From: Lepisosteus oculatus
Lineage: Eukaryota; Chordata; Actinopteri; Semionotiformes; Lepisosteidae
Direction of reading: 5' to 3'
DNA: 64,000 bases
NCBI RefSeq assembly: GCF_040954835.1
Contig: NC_090696.1
Location: forward strand, 72,229,722-72,293,721
Of the stretch, positions 1 through 9,171 are shown one piece after another; within the stretch, counting starts at the first letter, position 1, and every line of letters starts with the position of its first letter. The notes below the pieces were generated by a model. That model did not search any database, had not been told where the DNA came from, and was given only the letters and a program-made list of their open reading frames with translations. Position numbers and translations under genes: made by a program.

Positions 1-1133
1 CACCTCGCACGCCTCCCACGCCTCGCACACCTCGCACGCCTCCCACGCCTCCCACACCTCGCACGCCTCCCACGCCTCGCACACCTCGCACGCCTCCTAC
101 ACCTCGCACGCCTCCCACACCTCGCACTCCTCCTACACCTCGCACGCCTCGCACGCCTCCTACGCCTCGCACGCCTCCCACCCAAGCTCCCCCTTCTGGG
201 CGTGGCTATTATATGTATCCAATTATTGTAGATCTGGCTTCCAAAAAGATCTATTCTGCAGCCAGTCTTCCAAAAACAGAAGAAAGTTATCAGAGTTCTC
301 CTCTTGCACCAATACCCGGGGAAGAAGTACCCACAGCAGTTCATATTGATCCAGGAAAGTATCCTTCTTGGATAAACTGGAGCTCCTATGGTGCTTTACC
401 TGGTAGCAAGAAGGGTGTTTATACTAATCCTGTTGTAGTTGTTGGTAAACCTCCTAATCTTCCGCCACAAAATGCAAATGTCGAGCCTCATGGTACAGGT
501 ACAGTATTAAAACCCACCCAAAACAAGCCTCCAATCAGACTAAATCCACCAGCGGTATTGCAGCTACCTGGCGGTGGTTCAGTACAGTACTCTCCAAATG
601 TAGGTTCAGGTAAGCCATTGGTACTGCAGCTACCCTCCACTGGTTCAGTGTTCCATTCAGGAAGAGGATCCCAGACAAGACCTAACCTGCCTTTAGTGAT
701 TCAGGTACCAATAGCTAGTAGGTCTCAATCAAGAGCTGAAAATCAGGCATCAAAAGGTGGCACTAAAACCTGCTCTTCTGGATCCAGCTCGCCATCCAGC
801 TCCAACTCACCATCTAAACCCAGACAGCCAATGATGGTTCAGATTCCAGCTAGTGGTTCACCGTCAGGTGGATCAGGATTCCTGACAAGACCAAATCAAC
901 CCTCAGTAGTTTGGATGCACAATGGAGGATCAGCAGCTGGTACTCATGGAGCTGGATCCCGGACAGGATCCTATACGCAGGATCGAGCAAACAGACAACC
1001 AAACCCAAGCTCCTATCAGGCACTGCCCCAAGGAACAGTTGTCAAAGCCCCTTTCTTTCGACGTATCTATCCCATCCGTCTTCCTGCACAAACTCTTGGG
1101 ACAGGAGACAAAAAATGTAAAAACCAGCAATAA
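1..1133 (+). CDS. Partial gene: Pro-rich, probably secreted protein with P-[R/P]-T repeats (last exon, 5' end outside window)
   Basis: I do not recognise this protein. The frame starting at base 3 is open from the window edge to the TAA at 1131-1133, so the first ATG at 213 is not the real start; at least 376 residues are encoded. Order: 60 residues of P-R-T/P-P-T tripeptides (3-182); a short QAPPSGRGYYMYP segment; an acidic/aromatic stretch with one N-glycosylation sequon (N-W-S); then five degenerate units of P-x-V-x-Q-[LVI]-P-x-x-G-S type (549-932) rich in Gly, Ser and Pro; and a basic tail containing F-F-R-R-I-Y-P. There is no S-x-E (FAM20C) site that I can see. Low complexity, sequon and the neighbouring ODAPH suggest a secreted matrix protein of the SCPP/enamel type, but signal peptide and upstream exons are not in view. 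A polyadenylation signal follows at 1298. It could also be a mucin-like or antimicrobial Pro-Arg-rich protein. Confidence 0.62.
   Translation, partial: PRTPPTPRTPRTPPTPPTPRTPPTPRTPRTPPTPRTPPTPRTPPTPRTPRTPPTPRTPPTQAPPSGRGYYMYPIIVDLASKKIYSAASLPKTEESYQSSPLAPIPGEEVPTAVHIDPGKYPSWINWSSYGALPGSKKGVYTNPVVVVGKPPNLPPQNANVEPHGTGTVLKPTQNKPPIRLNPPAVLQLPGGGSVQYSPNVGSGKPLVLQLPSTGSVFHSGRGSQTRPNLPLVIQVPIASRSQSRAENQASKGGTKTCSSGSSSPSSSNSPSKPRQPMMVQIPASGSPSGGSGFLTRPNQPSVVWMHNGGSAAGTHGAGSRTGSYTQDRANRQPNPSSYQALPQGTVVKAPFFRRIYPIRLPAQTLGTGDKKCKNQQ
3..182 (+). repeat. In-frame 9-bp coding minisatellite, 20 copies (P-R-T / P-P-T)
   Basis: Twenty consecutive 9-bp units, cctcgcacg or cctcccacg with synonymous third-base changes, 11 encoding Pro-Arg-Thr and 9 encoding Pro-Pro-Thr. 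No unit breaks the frame. Bases 1-2 (ca) would finish one more Thr codon, so the array continues beyond the window. Confidence 0.95.
549..932 (+). repeat. Five degenerate internal protein repeats (Q-[LVI]-P..G-S)
   Basis: Within the first gene, similar units recur: PAVLQLPGGGS, PLVLQLPSTGS, PLVIQVPIAS, PMMVQIPASGS and PSVVWMHNGGS. Two are preceded by T-R-P-N. The last copy has lost the Gln and Pro. This indicates growth by internal duplication. Confidence 0.7.
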
Positions 1134-1297
1134 GGGTTCCTTAGCAACCTCTTGACAGAAGACACTAAAGAAGAACTGAGGTGTATTTACGTGTATTGCA
1201 TGGGCTGTGATTGTCGCCCCCTGTAAATTCATTAACTGTAATAGTGGAGATATAGAGAGACTGTACAGGACCAGCTACATTATCAGTGAGGATGCAA

Positions 1298-1303
1298 AAT
1301 AAA
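1298..1303 (+). terminator. Polyadenylation signal of the first gene
   Basis: AATAAA about 165 bp after the TAA stop at 1131-1133, in the right orientation. Cleavage would fall shortly after. Confidence 0.55.
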
Positions 1304-2002
1304 GAATCTGAATCACCAGTCCCAATAAATTCTCTACCCAAATATCAGAGTACAGAGAACTTAAAGGGCAAGGCCATATGTTAATAATAAGTGGAAATAC
1401 AAGCAGAGATTCGGTTAGAATTGCATCGCTTCATTGGTGTTAATTTTCTTGTAAACCTCTGTGGAGCTGGCAGTGTGTCAGAAGATGAATGACAAGAGCT
1501 CTGCTGGGTGGGCGCATATCTGCGTCAGGAGGTCCTCTTGCTTCTCCCTGCAGTACGTGGGACATAGCTGTCAGCGAAATCCTAAAAAACAATCTGTGAT
1601 CCCAATGGTTTTGATAGAACAAAGTATCTCGCATATTTAATACTTTCACCTTAGAAGGCATGTTAAAAACATAACTATGATAAGGTGTTACAGATTTGAC
1701 TATACATCTCACTTTATTACAGTGATGGTTATGTAAGAAAACGTTTTTGTAATTTACATTGTGACCATGGTTGTTGTGTTTTGTTTTGCGTTACGAGGAG
1801 TTTCCCGAGCTCAGTAGACATTTGCTTTTCTTGCAAATAAATTCTAGAAACTATTCTTTCGAACTCTAAATACAGCAGTGATGTCAAGCTAAAAGTTATA
1901 AAAGCGAAGGTCTGTTTTCATTTAAGAAGGATATCTTATACACAGGAGGGTAGCTGCGCCAGCATGCGTAGTCTGCAAAGGAACAACATTCAGGTTCTTC
2001 AG

Positions 2003-2077
2003 ACACCTGAAGAAGGCTTCACAGGCAAAACGTTGTGTTTTCTCTCTTCTCTTTTCAGCATGGAATAAACCTATTAC
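2003..2077 (+). repeat. SINE-like interspersed repeat, copy 1
   Basis: The stretch from ACACCTGAAGAAGGCT to GGAATAAACCTATTAC matches 44065-44140 on the opposite strand at roughly 90 percent by eye, with only the pyrimidine-rich middle varying in length. Two copies 42 kb apart on opposite strands identify it as an interspersed element. Confidence 0.75.
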
Positions 2078-2519
2078 TTGTATCTTGTACACAGTTTAAT
2101 TGTTTTTCCACTGTGTTTGTACTTTAATATGGATTCAGAATGTTGGCAGGACTGGCTTGGACCCAAAGAATAAAATGTTCCTGGTATGAAATAAAAATTA
2201 GAGCAGTGTGAATGGCTGAAACAGACAGAAGTCTGGAGGTAGTCACTGCGAAAGCAAAGGTTTAGATTTAAGAAGTGTTATGGTAACAGCAGTTCAGTCT
2301 TCAGTCTTGAGACTTAAGTCATTCTTTTAGTAATTGTAACCTCCCTTTCATGTTTTTGTTTTGGGTGCACATAATCATATCTGTCCTTTCATAAATAATG
2401 AAGTGACCTTTTCATTTTTGTATGTTTTTATTAAGTGTTTATTTCGGACATACAGCAAGTCTCTGTAACCCATATTCAGTTTTGAAGAGAGGTATCAGAA
2501 CAGCTCCAAACAGCACAGA

Positions 2520-2680
2520 ATAATAAACCTTCTTCTTCACATCCTGGAAGGAACAATTAGGTAACCAGAGTACCTGGAGAAACATCAGGCAAACACAAGG
2601 AGGATCATGAGAACTCCACACAGACAGGCCACTGAACTGAACCTGGAGCTGTAAGGCAGAACTATTAACATGGGTGATGA
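2520..2680 (+). repeat. Fragment of interspersed fish repeat (tail type)
   Basis: Contains cctggagaaacatcaggcaaacacaaggagga, gaactccacacagacag and cctggagctgtaaggcagaact, the decayed form of a common vertebrate repeat tail. The same words recur near 36730-36830 (accacaggaacacgtggag, attccacacagatg). Boundaries are approximate. Confidence 0.45.
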
Positions 2681-3595
2681 GTGAATATGATGTGTTGGTC
2701 TATCTAAAACATCTAATGTGTGGATTGTTCGGACAAATTAATCAGGATTCCCAGCCTGGCCTTGCAGGGGAGTAATTCACAATGGATAACAGAACTAGTT
2801 GCCATAACTGTTATTTTAATATAGTTTTAGAGCAAGCGTCATCTACCTTTCAATATGAGTCATATTGTTCCTGGAACTTGCAGATGCATCAGTGTCATAA
2901 TTTTTTTAATCAAATGATTAATACATTATTGTTGTGGTTGACAATAATTTTATTAGTTACTCCTTATAGTGGTTTCAGCAGAAATAATTCCTTAATTATT
3001 TATCGTCTCACTTCCAGTGGTGTAGCTGGAGAGTTTTACCACAGGCTCTGAGATGCACCAAGAACAGACGCCGCCAGCCCATGCTGAGGCAAAATGGAAG
3101 TGAAAAATGCCAGTATTCAAGACAGCATGACAGCAAAAGGACAATGTTGGCACTCTTTTGTTTTCTCTTCAACACTAGTGCGATGGATTCCTTAATAAAA
3201 AAAAAAACAGAGCAAACAGATAGATACAAAGAACAACCCTTTCATTGGGCTCAATGTTTTCCTTTCCAATTCCACTCAAAAGTGTTCCTTTATTATTGTA
3301 CTGTTCTCCAGCTGGTACAATTCAAGTTATACATTTGAAGGATGGCTTTAATTTCTTTAGGTGCTCAGTAATTATCATTCAAATGAGCTATCGGTAGAAG
3401 CTGAGGTATTTTTACAGTATGTGACTATATGCTTTACTCACTAGCAAACTCCAGCAGTATTGTCCCAACCCTCTGTCTGTCTAATGGGCTAACCTGGGAC
3501 AGATGCACCTGCATGTCGAGCTACCTCTTATACTGCATCTTCAAGGGCACTGACAAAAGTTAACCTAGTGGATGTCTTTGGGATCTACAGTACAG

Positions 3596-3815
3596 CAAAA
3601 CACAAGCCAGAGGACACAGGTGGAAACGACATGGAAGTGCATTTAAAACTGAGAACAGGAGGCATATCCTTACACTGAGGGTGGGGGAGGTATGGAACAA
3701 GCTACCCAACCTTGCTGTTGAAATCAATACCCTGACCCTCGGATCCAGCCCGGCCTTGGATGGACTGACTGGCCTCGTTTGGTTTGCAACCTTGCCTACA
3801 TTCATTCTATGCAAT
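3596..3815 (+). repeat. Interspersed repeat (non-LTR tail-like), copy A
   Basis: Shares with 45093-45292 the ordered blocks gaagtgcatttaaaac-gagaacagg-ggca, a central tgtgggg..ggaa.aagctacc block, and a terminal ggcctcgtttg-type block. This arrangement is typical of LINE 3' tails or derived SINEs in non-teleost fishes (family identity is inference). Confidence 0.6.
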
Positions 3816-3944
3816 GTAACAGAGTGTAGCTATAGAGCAATGCCTACATTTAACTTGGGACAGTCTTCTAGAGAGGCTTGAATGAGTGATTAACCAGCAC
3901 AGTAATGTGCAGTGTGGTTCTATTTATGACATAGCATAGTCAAC

Positions 3945-3967
3945 ATAATAATAATAATAATAATAAT
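3945..3967. repeat. (TAA)n microsatellite
   Basis: Run of ataataataataataataataat in the intergenic spacer. Confidence 0.9.
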
Positions 3968-4800
3968 GATTCATAATAAAGAATAAATCATAATAATAAT
4001 TCCTTGCATATTTGGGGTGATTTCACTGTAAATAAACAAAGCACTTTTTATACAGAAGGGAATCAATTTCATCCACCTCTGATGACATGCACCCCCACTG
4101 CACAGCGGACCAGACATACAGTACAAGTGAGAAATTGCATCACCAGTTGAATTCAGGTAAACCAGAATGTGCAAACCCAGGGTGGAGTTCAGCCTGGAAT
4201 ATAATCTGTGGTATTTTGTTTTAATAATAAGTTCACAAAGAAGAATGAACATAAAAGATTTATGTTATGTCCAGACTTTATAATGGAGACAATCATTATA
4301 AGGAGCTAACTTTGTAATCAGACTGAGGCTACCCTTCTTTTTTTTCCAAATGAAACATAGACAGATATGAGATCAACTTTTTTTTTTCCAAGAGACAAAT
4401 TCATGAAAAAATAAACAGCGAGTCTGCTCCATTGTAGCTTCATTACAGAAAATGTGATGATGGCAGAAGGATATGTTACCAAACAGTAGACAGTTAGCTG
4501 TGAAAGCAGACACCGGCGCTCTCAATCCCATGGTAACACCTATGTAAAACACAAACACAAGGTGAGACAAAGTAGTTGCAGGAATGTGATGTCACCTGTG
4601 AGTTTGTTTGATAAATAACCTACAATCAAGAAGCTGACTGAATAGTATCCATTTTCAAAACAGGCCGTGACTCACTCTGGAAGGGTACGCTCTGCACATA
4701 CTGGAAGGAATATATTATTTTAAAAGACATGGTGCCGACTGCTACTGTATTAATGCCTAGAGCTTGCCTGTGCTATCTGATACAGCAGCAAATTCAGGAA

Positions 4801-4846
4801 GAACTAACCACTTTATGTTTACTGAACTAACCACTTTATGTTTATT
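4801..4846. repeat. 23-bp tandem duplication
   Basis: The unit gaactaaccactttatgttt-act/att occurs twice head to tail with one mismatch. Confidence 0.85.
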
Positions 4847-6252
4847 GAACATTTACCCTCACTGGTTGGTTTTGGTCTTCTTTATCTCTCAACATAAACA
4901 CTACTTATCCTTTGATTTTGCATTTTTCAGTTATGCATGTGAGTTAAAAGCCCTTTTGGACAGGCTTGTGAGTTGAAAAGAGCCTTTGTGTGGCACACAA
5001 ATTCTCAAAGTAGGTGAGAACTCAAGATACCAGTGCTTCCAGAAGTTAACAAACCCTGCTCATTCTGAAACTAAAAGTGGAATCACAAAAGATGTTTTCA
5101 TTCATACCTTCCCCATGTAGAATTGGCAATCATTCATTAACACTGTTCATCACTGTGATCCTGCACTCAGGGGAAGGGAAGGTCAGGACTGGGGACGCTC
5201 ACTGTCGACCATCTCACATGATGAAGACTCCACAGCGCTTTACAGGAGAGTAAGGACCAAATGAAAGATTGATTTATTTCTCACTGACAATACCAATTCC
5301 TCCCTGGCATCCCCCATGAATTTCCTTTGTCCTGGTCTATTCAATCTGTCCAAATCCATTTGGCTACTAAGAGCGCCAGAGAGCCTGCACTTCCGAAATC
5401 CCAGTCATGGTGGACTAATGATACTGCCCAGACCATGTCTGGACAATACCGCTGATCATATTCACTCCTTGAGTCGCTCAGGAACCCTTCTCTATGGGTC
5501 TCTATGGGTTCATAGTAAGACTTTAATTATGCCAAAGCTCACAACAACAAACTAAGCCAATTAGTAGTCTGCAGGTGTTTTGAGTCAATTCGGCAGTCTG
5601 GAAACATAGCCCTGGGGAAATATTATATACTATTGCTTTTATGTGTCATACGTCTGTCACAAAATAAATAGTGTAATTTCTTACTGTAAATCCAACCTGT
5701 GTGGCTCAGTCTGGTCTACTGCCAATATCAAGTTTAGACAGGTTTCATGAGAGATGTTTCAATTCACATTTGGTTTCAGTTCATGACTTACAATTAATAG
5801 GTTATTATTAATAAATAATGAATTTATTTTGTGAATAGAATGTTCTTCTTCAAATGCTTATTACTGTAAATCAGCTTTCTTATTTTTACAATAAAGGAAA
5901 CAACGTGTGAATATTGATAAAAGGATGCTAAACCTTTCTGTCAGGTACTTGTAACGATCAAAAGAGTTGTGCTTTACACGTTCCATGTCCTGCAGTTATT
6001 TTAACGCGCTCTGCGGAAGAGGCAGACGAATCAAACAGCACACAGCATTCTTGCTCTGTGCTTCTATATTTAACAAATCCAAACCGTTCTCTTCAGACAT
6101 CCTTGAAATTCTGTGATCACTCATTACTAAGTGTTGGAACGCAGTCAAATGTCTGGAACAACAAAGAGTTTGGATAAAACACGTTGTGCATCCCTTTACA
6201 GAAGCAGGCGAAAACTAATTATGGGGTGGTAGATACACCTCATCCACACCCC

Positions 6253-6260
6253 TTTTAAAA
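6253..6260 (+). promoter_or_regulatory. Possible TATA-like box upstream of ODAPH
   Basis: ttttaaaa lies about 40 bp before the first ATG (6299). Only weakly supported: it would leave a very short 5' UTR, and a separate upstream non-coding exon is equally possible. Confidence 0.25.
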
Positions 6261-6298
6261 CAGCCCCAGCCAGGCTCACCTGACATATTACTGCAGTA

Positions 6299-6377
6299 AT
6301 GATGGATGTCCACAGAGCAGATGTTGTTCTCTTCATGCTCTTTCTTTTATACTCGTCTTTTGCTGCTCCGTCTGCAG
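6299..6377 (+). other. odaph: ODAPH signal-peptide exon with GC-type splice donor
   Basis: Two in-frame ATGs at 6299 and 6302; either gives a signal peptide. The exon ends at CAG followed by GCAAGT, the consensus for the rare GC-AG intron class; reading on gives a TGA after three codons. The phase-1 end joins exactly with the phase-1 acceptor at 7445 (first gene-specific codon GGT). Confidence 0.75.
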
Positions 6378-9003
6378 GCAAGTGAAATTAAAAATGCTCT
6401 TGAGTAAACGTATTTCCGTCTTTAAAAAGCGTTAGTTATTTTTGGGTTGCTTAATGTAAATATTTCATACAAAAGATTTAATTCCATAGTGAGATTCCAA
6501 AGGTGCTGTTTATCAGAGATCTTTTATTTTCATGTCTCAAGCTTGAGTTGATGTTTTATGTCATGTTTCAAAAGTAAAAGTAGCTTCCCTCATAAATATC
6601 TATACTTTTTTCGAAAGCATGTACAGCATTGGTAGATCAAAGTGGCTATTTCTCTTTCACTTCTATTCAGAGTTTGTTATTCACAGCCTAGGAAAACTGA
6701 TTTGCTCATGCTTTAGACAAGTGCATCATTTTCAGACATTTTTAATGTCTAATAGCTCTTTCAATCAGTGAATAAAGGTTTTAACGGTCAGTTCTTAGCA
6801 GCTACTGGAAACTCTTGATACAGAGCAGTTCGATTTGCCTTTGTGATCGGATATAAATCTGTTAAAGTGCCTGACTAGTGTGAAGGATGTGCTCCAGGTT
6901 CCTCATGTCATTCTTTGGAAATAATGTACCAGTGCATGACTGTGATAAGCTACACAGGGCCACTAGGATTTAGTGAATTTGTATCAGCTGGGGACATTGC
7001 TGGTATTGCCAGATTCCACCTTTGAAGAGATATGCAGGACAGATTCTAATCAGGTGTTACTTTTATTTAAAACAATTCACGGATATGTAGAAAACTAACT
7101 AGCATCTTGTGCTTAATGAACTAAACAGAAAAAATCTTGTATCTCTTTTTAAACAGACCTGGTTAATGAGCATTCATTACTTTCAGTAATTCTACTAATT
7201 ATTATGTTTTCTGGGGGTGTATCACTGCTAGAAATCCATTTTGCAATATCTAATTGTTAAACTATAGATGATATCATTTTCTGTCATCCACCACATATAT
7301 AACCATGTATTAAATCCTGCTTTCTCAGGCTCTTTAAAGAAGTGATACAAGATGGTCAGATGTGAGGAGAGAGGCTCCATGGTGTGTAACTTACTGTGCA
7401 ATAAACTAGCACATGTCCTCAGTGACTGCTGTTGCTCTTCACAGGTACAAATAAGACGTCCATCGCAGATCAGGAACACAATAGCATTGGGCACCCCGGC
7501 ATTGTGCTGAATGGTGAAGAGCAGGGAAAGGCACAGTGGAAGTGCCGACACAGTGAGTGCTTGTTGGTCCTCACCGATGCAAATTCTTTTCCTCTAAGAT
7601 GCTGTTTGCGACAGGTTGTCTAAAAATAAAAACTGTGCGCACAGAGGTTTTAAATTTTGAAAAACAAAGTGACCTAAATGACCTATTCTTGCTTCTAACT
7701 TGTTTCTCGTTTCTTAACCAGTGTTCTTCCTAATTTGATGATCTTCTAGACCAATTCTGTTAGAATTAGTCAATTATTCCGCATCTGTAACCTGTCAAGT
7801 TTTATTGGAATCTACAGTCCAACTATTATGAAATTAAAACCACATTTTCCGTATTAGATGATCACGGTAATATCAGCACTGGACAAGATATAGATACATA
7901 TAAGATATTGTATTGGGGTTTTTCAAGTGCTGCCACCCTGGTAGAAGTGTGCGACTCCTTTAGCGCCGTGTATTACCAAAGCACAAACACAAAACAACGT
8001 GGACAACCTGTGGAACAATCAAGGAGTTCATTGACGACCACACCCACACCTGACATATGTGTCAGTCTGTGTATCACTAGTTCTCTGTGGGATAGCTACT
8101 CTTGCTGATCTCCCCACAGGACTTCGGAAGCGCGCGGACGGCTATGACGCGTGGCTGAACGGATACGACACCAATGTAATAGATGGAGACTCCACAGGAA
8201 GCCCCTGTCAGGTTATTCCTGTCACCGTCAACCCCCCAGCCACACCAAAACCAACAACCGTTCAGTCAACGAAAGCGGGAAGAGCTTCACTGCCAACCCC
8301 CCATTTGCCCCCCCAGGTAACAGACAGGCCTCGGGCCCCCTATGGAGGATATGTGATTTTCCCTTATAATCCAGCTAATGGCAGACCAGCAGTGTATCGG
8401 TATGACACTACTAATGGCTTAGTTCCCCTGCAAGGAGTATATCCCAGCAACAGGCTGGTACCAGCAAACGGCGTTATTCCCACATTTGGGAGGGTTTTAA
8501 CAGTAGGAATCCTTCCAGGAGGTGCAAAGATTCCCGCTGGCCGATTTGTTCCAAACACTGGTGTTGTGCCATCAAGCAGAGTGATTCCTGTCGTTCCTCT
8601 TGCTCCTAAAACGCAGACCCCCATCAACGGGCATTCCCCAGGACGAAGACCATGTGTCAGGACTGGGCTAGTCCCCAGCCAACAAGTCATCGGCACACAG
8701 GGGGCCACCAACCAGTTTTATCCCGCCAATCGGCTGGTTCCCATCAATAAATTAGCCCTTCAGAGCAGATTTCTTTCCAGCAACAGTCTTGGGGGAAACG
8801 TAGGTTTGGTGCGCGGCCTGGGCAGGGTTTTAGGCTCAGGGTCATCTGAAGAGGGCAAAAGGAGAAAGAGGGAAGCTGACCCGGAGGACAGTAGCGTCGT
8901 CAGTGACAAAGAGGCCTTCTCGCTGTCGCGCTCCATCAGAGAGCTCGTGGCAGGACGTGGAGGCGAGACGAATCCTGCCGCAGTGAAAACTGTCAAGTCC
9001 TGA
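6299..9003 (+). CDS. odaph: ODAPH-like secreted proprotein (odontogenesis-associated phosphoprotein), three coding exons
   Basis: Exons 6299-6377, 7445-7552 and 8120-9003, both introns phase 1, join to 357 codons including TGA. Residues 1-26 are a signal peptide (hydrophobic VVLFMLFLLYSSFAA). A furin-type site R-L-R-K-R ends at residue 67, across the exon 2/3 junction; a second, K-R-R-K-R, ends at 313. Between them are C92-Q followed by a Thr/Pro-rich stretch, a Y-rich segment, about eight [GR]-[LVF]-[VI]-P repeats, and S-S-E-E (8842-8853), a FAM20C-type phosphorylation site. From memory, human ODAPH (130 aa) has D-C-Q-I then T-P-P-P-A-P and ends in S-S-S-E-E-S, and it lies immediately beside CDKL2 in the same orientation; this gene fits both. 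In mammals the gene is needed for enamel maturation; here a role in tooth or scale enamel/ganoine is inferred. Odd: nearly three times the human length, and a GC donor in intron 1. Paralogy with another secretory gene is not excluded. Confidence 0.75.
8413..8742 (+). repeat. odaph: ODAPH internal repeat of [GR]-[LVF]-[VI]-P
   Basis: Motifs NGLVP, NRLVP, NGVIP, GRFVP, TGVVP, SRVIP, TGLVP and NRLVP recur roughly every 10-40 residues. The spacing is irregular, so this is an old, decayed repeat rather than a minisatellite. The Val-Pro-Gly-rich texture recalls elastomeric matrix proteins. Confidence 0.7.
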
Positions 9004-9165
9004 AAACACACCTCTCAAGCAACAAGCAACACAGAACGACTGAACTGCAGTACTTCTCACTGAGATTTAACAATATTATTAAAATCCGTAGATTAAAATG
9101 TCTTTAAGGTGAAACTTTTATTTACACTTTTCAAAGAAAACATTCACAAAGTGTTACCTGTCAGA

Positions 9166-9171
9166 AATAAA
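9166..9171 (+). terminator. odaph: ODAPH polyadenylation signal
   Basis: AATAAA about 163 bp after the TGA at 9001-9003, in correct orientation. Confidence 0.6.

Larger units (their letters stand above)
1304..6252. other. Intergenic region with dispersed repeats
   Basis: AT-rich spacer between the first gene and ODAPH. It holds a SINE-like fragment (2003-2077), a repeat tail near 2520-2680, a longer interspersed repeat (about 3596-3815), a TAA microsatellite (3945-3967) and a 23-bp tandem duplication (4801-4846). I see no coding exon with a credible splice context. Confidence 0.6.

Noticed and set aside
8364-8711. 115-codon minus-strand ORF inside ODAPH
   Set aside because: Mirror of the repeat-containing ODAPH exon; no independent support.
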